64,000 nucleotides of DNA from the NCBI RefSeq assembly GCF_019693215.1, contig NZ_CP081183.1, positions 1,553,226-1,617,225 on the forward strand. Reading direction: 5' to 3'. The translations under genes and the position numbers were made by a program. Numbering within the stretch: position 1 is the stretch's first letter; every line of letters begins with the position of its first letter. Below, one piece after another: positions 62,643-64,000 of the stretch. This stretch comes from Salinarchaeum sp. IM2453. Its GTDB lineage: Archaea; Halobacteriota; Halobacteria; Halobacteriales; Salinarchaeaceae. The notes under the pieces were generated by a model that saw only the letters and a program-made list of their open reading frames with translations, was not told where the DNA came from and searched no databases.

Positions 62643-64000
62643 ATGAGTTCAGTTGATAAGCAACTTGAGGATATTAAAGCAGAGATTGAAAGTGAGTTGC
62701 CGCCGCGTATTTCCGTTTCGGAGGTCTCATTTGAGGGTCCTGAGCTGGTAGTTTATACCCATGATCCCAAAGAGTTCGCCGACCAGGGCGATTTAATTCG
62801 TCAACTTGCCTCGAAACTTCGCAAGCGAATTACTGTTCGTCCCGATCCGAGTGTGTTGTTGCCTCCAGCGGAAGCACGTAAGCGCGTCCAAGATGTCATC
62901 CCTGATGAAGCCGGAGTAACCGATCTTGATTTCCATGCAGATACCGGTGAAGTCGTTATTGAAGCAGAAAAACCTGGGATGGTTATTGGACGTCACGGCG
63001 CAACGCTTCGAGAAATAACAAAAGAGGTTGGTTGGACTCCAGAGGTGGTTCGAACGCCTCCAATCGAGTCATCAACCGTTAAAAACGTCCGAAGCTTCCT
63101 GAAGCAGGAGCGTGGAGACCGCCGTGATATTCTGGAGCGGGTTGGTCGACAAATTCATCGCGAAGAGCTTTCTGATGATGACTACGTTCGTGTCTCTACG
63201 CTTGGGTGTTGTCGAGAAGTCGGTCGTGCAGCGTTTATTCTGTCAACACCCGAAACGCGAATCCTTATTGATTGTGGCGATAAACCCGGCGCAGAAGATG
63301 AGGTTCCGTATCTACAGGTGCCAGAGGCCCTTGGTGCTGGTGCAAGTAATCTTGACGCGGTTGTCTTGACACACGCACATCTCGACCACTCGGCGTTCAT
63401 CCCGCTTCTGTTTAAGTATGGATATGATGGCCCGATTTACTGTACTGAGCCCACCCGCGATCTAATGGGTCTTCTCACACTTGACTATCTCGATGTCGCC
63501 GCTAAGGAGGGGAGAGCACCCCCATACGAGTCAGAGATGGTTCGAGAAGCAATCAAACACACCATACCAATTGAATACGGTGATGTGACAGATATCGCCC
63601 CAGATGTCAAATTAACATTTCATAATGCGGGTCACATCCTTGGATCTGCGATTTCGCACTTCCATGTTGGTGATGGGTTGTACAATGTTGCATTCTCTGG
63701 TGACATTCACTATGAGGATACCCGATTATTCAATGGAGCCGTAAACGATTTCCCTCGTGTTGAAACGCTTATCCTCGAATCAACATATGGCGGTCGTGAT
63801 GATTACCAAACCGATCAGGAAGATTCTGAAAAGCGACTGAAAAAGATTATTCGAGAAACTGCAGAGCGCGGAGGCAAAGTACTCATCCCTGCTTTCGCTG
63901 TTGGCCGATCCCAAGAGATCATGCTGGTTATTGAGGAAGCTATGCGGAATGATGAAATTCCTCGCATCCCGGTCCATCTTGATGGTATGATCTGGGAAGC
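62643..64000 (+). CDS. aCPSF1 / FttA beta-CASP ribonuclease, transcription termination factor (5' part)
   Basis: The window ends inside the gene; 452 codons are visible. Start ATG 62643 gives MSSVDKQLEDIKAEIESELP. N-terminal KH-like region (about 1-150, with VIGRHGATLREI near 115) binds RNA. A metallo-beta-lactamase domain follows, with LTHAHLDHSAFIP near 242 and SGDIHYEDTRL near 355, then the beta-CASP part (LIPAFAVGRSQE). In archaea this family cuts nascent RNA and is the general termination factor. A frame on both strands gives no competing gene. Confidence 0.95.
   Translation, partial: MSSVDKQLEDIKAEIESELPPRISVSEVSFEGPELVVYTHDPKEFADQGDLIRQLASKLRKRITVRPDPSVLLPPAEARKRVQDVIPDEAGVTDLDFHADTGEVVIEAEKPGMVIGRHGATLREITKEVGWTPEVVRTPPIESSTVKNVRSFLKQERGDRRDILERVGRQIHREELSDDDYVRVSTLGCCREVGRAAFILSTPETRILIDCGDKPGAEDEVPYLQVPEALGAGASNLDAVVLTHAHLDHSAFIPLLFKYGYDGPIYCTEPTRDLMGLLTLDYLDVAAKEGRAPPYESEMVREAIKHTIPIEYGDVTDIAPDVKLTFHNAGHILGSAISHFHVGDGLYNVAFSGDIHYEDTRLFNGAVNDFPRVETLILESTYGGRDDYQTDQEDSEKRLKKIIRETAERGGKVLIPAFAVGRSQEIMLVIEEAMRNDEIPRIPVHLDGMIWE

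Overview
The window looks like the chromosome of a halophilic archaeon. The proteins are acidic, almost every gene has an archaeal or haloarchaeal signature (archaeosine enzymes, SAMP modifier, aIF5A with deoxyhypusine synthase, PriS/GINS, Cdc48, aCPSF1/FttA, HalX response regulator, glycerol-1-phosphate dehydrogenase), and many genes have a TATA-like box about 25-30 nt upstream of the start codon, as in leaderless haloarchaeal transcription. The base composition is unusually AT-rich for a haloarchaeon and the intergenic gaps are long, which suggests a Haloquadratum-like organism. That genus assignment is inference.

Layout. 1-0.9 kb: purS-purQ. 0.9-5.6 kb: an archaeosine tRNA-modification run (RaSEA, ArcS, TgtA), then a NUDIX hydrolase. 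6.2-6.8 kb: a GC-rich stretch with a row of perfect hairpins flanked by insertion-sequence-type end hairpins. 6.8-10.4 kb: response regulator, thioredoxin and small membrane proteins. 10.5-18.4 kb: a tightly coupled molybdopterin oxidoreductase operon (catalytic, Fe-S, NrfD anchor, small membrane protein, TorD chaperone) divergent from a two-domain ArsA ATPase. 18.6-26.6 kb: sugar epimerase, extended PitA heme protein, CHY zinc finger/TrmY, gamma-glutamyltransferase, TrmG10, SAMP2, GNAT. 26.5-30.4 kb: phosphohexomutase, GIY-YIG, S17e, PanB, alpha/beta hydrolase. 30.4-33.5 kb: a gene-free structured region, then an Hsp20-like gene and Cdc48. 33.5-36.1 kb: GINS, PriS, GNAT. 36.4-39.0 kb: archease, PH-domain protein, RtcB. 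39-49.6 kb: eIF2B-like protein, metallo-hydrolase, Lhr-type helicase, LarA, Nmad3-like protein, FAH-family enzyme, SDR, CDF transporter. 50-55.4 kb: Lrp-type domain protein, deoxyhypusine synthase, Nif3, agmatinase, aIF5A, UbiB kinase. 55.9-62.4 kb: two overlapping moeA genes, HAD hydrolase, glycerol-1-phosphate dehydrogenase, prolyl-tRNA synthetase. 62.6 kb to the end: the 5' part of aCPSF1/FttA.

Functional links. Genes for the same process are close or overlapping: archaeosine synthesis, aIF5A modification by an agmatine route, RNA ligation (archease with RtcB), DNA replication initiation (PriS with GINS), and Mo-cofactor maturation (two MoeA) that would serve the Mo operon in the same window.

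A family of short hairpin repeats with IS200/IS605 (TnpB) end character sits in about eleven gene borders. One copy retains a decayed TnpB C-terminus. No intact transposase, CRISPR array, tRNA or rRNA gene was seen. The best candidates for undescribed elements are the hairpin-rich non-coding stretches at 6.4-6.75 kb and 30.57-30.86 kb.
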